A stretch of DNA of 6,248 nucleotides, from positions 1-6,248 of the forward strand of contig DGFG01000070.1 of NCBI GenBank assembly GCA_002391555.1. Direction: 5' to 3'. Every line of letters begins with the position of its first letter. Position 1 is the first letter of the stretch. The DNA comes from Firmicutes bacterium UBA3906. Its GTDB lineage: Bacteria > Bacillota > Clostridia > Caldicoprobacterales > DTU083. The notes below the pieces were generated by a model. That model made no database searches. It saw only the letters and a list, made by a program, of their open reading frames with translations, and was not told where the DNA came from. A program made the position numbers and the translations under genes. This document shows, piece after piece, positions 5,351-6,248 of this stretch.

Positions 5351-6010
5351 TTGAATAACAAGACTGGTGCAGGTATGCGCCTAACATCTTTAATTGTTTC
5401 TAGGCTTTCATTTTTAATAATACTAACTCTGATAATTATTATTGTTTTCTTTGTAGCCTATGATTTAGCCAATGTTTATGTAATCCTAGATGATGGCCTA
5501 AGCCAAAGGGCAGAGATAATTCTAAAAAATGAGGACCCATCTTATCTATATAGGTTTTTTTCCTTGAACTATTTAAATTCAGACCCCCTGCTAACCAACC
5601 ATCAATACTATGATTACCTTATATCAGACTATGATTACAAGGTAAAGGTTGAAAAGCTATGGGTGTGGCCTTGGCAGTCTACTACCAGCGTACAAATAGT
5701 AGAGTATATTAGAGAGGACTCATGGAAGTACAATATTACAGATTCCTTTAGGCAAAGGCTAACTGAAATACAAATGCAGGAATATCTTAATAGTATAGAG
5801 CAAGACCAAGAGGGAGACGAGACTGACCAAGATGAGGAAGCCCCTGAAAATCCTGAACAGGACCAATTGCTAGAAGAGTTTGTCTTAAAGATCCCCAAAC
5901 CCCAGTGGCAAAATGGGCGAAAGGAAATACAATTTAGAAAGATAGATGGCCAGTGGAAAATCGACGGTATTGTATTTCTAGAAAGCATAGATCCAGAAGA
6001 CATCGAATAG
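5351..6010 (+). CDS. Membrane-anchored protein of unknown function with an acidic insert
   Basis: I do not recognise the family. As read from TTG at 5351 it has 219 residues: a short basic cytoplasmic tail, one strong membrane helix (about 19-37), then an outside domain. The latter includes a YLISDYDYKVKVEKLWVWPWQ-like strand pair (about 89-109), a predicted helix to 149, a very acidic low-complexity segment (150-176, mostly Asp, Glu and Gln), and a closing hairpin containing FRKIDGQWKIDGI (195-207). The last element resembles the final strands of NTF2-like domains; this is inference only. The start is uncertain. AAGGAG (5344-5349) is only 1 nt from TTG, while AAAGGAG (5331-5337) is 13 nt away. 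ATG at 5375 gives 211 residues but has a weak site. An upstream stop at 5342-5344 rules out earlier starts. It appears monocistronic. Confidence 0.75.
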   Translation: MNNKTGAGMRLTSLIVSRLSFLIILTLIIIIVFFVAYDLANVYVILDDGLSQRAEIILKNEDPSYLYRFFSLNYLNSDPLLTNHQYYDYLISDYDYKVKVEKLWVWPWQSTTSVQIVEYIREDSWKYNITDSFRQRLTEIQMQEYLNSIEQDQEGDETDQDEEAPENPEQDQLLEEFVLKIPKPQWQNGRKEIQFRKIDGQWKIDGIVFLESIDPEDIE

Positions 6011-6248
6011 GCTATCATTTAATCCTCTACTACTGCCTGAGCTTTGGTCTTGACTATGACCTTTACAAATATAATATTAAAGGCCTATAAAACTAGCTTA
6101 GAACTACTCAAGTTAGCAAGACCTACTGCCAGCCCAGGCCAATTTAAAAAGATATAAATGGATTACCCAAGCGAAAGATCCTCTTAGGGTAGAATAAAAA
6201 CCAGGCTAATAATTAGCCTACTTAAATATTTAAAATAAATTATAAATT
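6011..6248. other. Non-coding 3' region to window end
   Basis: No gene or RNA is recognised in these 238 bp. It contains stops in all frames, no tRNA-like cloverleaf, a hairpin near 6203-6219 and a very AT-rich end. The octamer CTACTGCC occurs at about 6026 and 6121 and once at about 5109, probably by chance. Confidence 0.5.
6203..6219 (-). terminator. Hairpin followed by a U-run on the minus strand
   Basis: AGGCTAAT (6203-6210) and ATTAGCCT (6212-6219) are perfect reverse complements around one base, giving a stem of 6-7 bp in RNA. On the minus strand it is followed by GGTTTTTATT, a usable terminator tail. The plus-strand tail (ACTTAAATATT) is poor. It probably ends a leftward gene located to the right of the window, and may also serve the rightward gene. 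Confidence 0.5.

Noticed and set aside
5635..6018. Minus-strand frame of 127 codons opposite the membrane protein gene
   Set aside because: Its serine/cysteine-rich content is the antisense image of the acidic insert; there is no independent support.

Overview
The window looks like a chromosomal stretch of an anaerobic, low-to-moderate GC Firmicute of the Clostridia/Tissierellia type. The grounds are a CsoR/CopA copper pair, a cobalamin riboswitch in front of an ECF S-component operon, AAGGAGG-type ribosome binding sites, several TTG starts, and heavy use of ATA, CTA and AGG codons. The placement is an inference from style, not a database match. The tetranucleotide CTAG, usually rare in bacteria, is strikingly common here.

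Region 1 (1-2463, + strand) is copper homeostasis. A Cu(I)-exporting P1B-type ATPase (copA, cut at its 5' end by the window edge) is followed 52 bp later by a CsoR-type copper-sensing repressor with a TTG start. A perfect 11-bp inverted repeat sits between them. CsoR probably represses the operon when copper is low, but the operon promoter and operator lie upstream of the window.

Region 2 (2464-2980) has no gene I can support. It holds two strong stem-loops, probably the end of the copper operon and the end of the convergent B12 operon. Between them is a stretch whose composition differs from the surrounding genes.

Region 3 (2981-4365, - strand) is a complete cobalamin-controlled module. Read in the minus direction it contains a candidate promoter, a cobalamin riboswitch, a long switching hairpin with antiterminator, an intrinsic terminator, a membrane-anchored DUF4430 (transcobalamin C-terminal-like) protein, and an ECF transporter S component with the Ala-x3-Ala EcfT-docking motif. 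The likely job is B12 or corrinoid capture and uptake, shut off when cobalamin is abundant. No EcfA/EcfT genes are present, so a shared energizing module encoded elsewhere is expected.

Region 4 (4439-4948, - strand) is a stand-alone YkgJ-type cysteine-cluster protein with a putative Zn/Fe-binding site. Its upstream gap of about 400 bp carries a perfect 7-3-7 dyad and a good + strand promoter.

Region 5 (5227-6010, + strand) is a single gene for a membrane-anchored protein of unknown function. Its extracytoplasmic domain may be NTF2-like and is interrupted by a very acidic stretch. The last 238 bp are non-coding and contain a hairpin that looks like the terminator of a minus-strand gene beyond the window.
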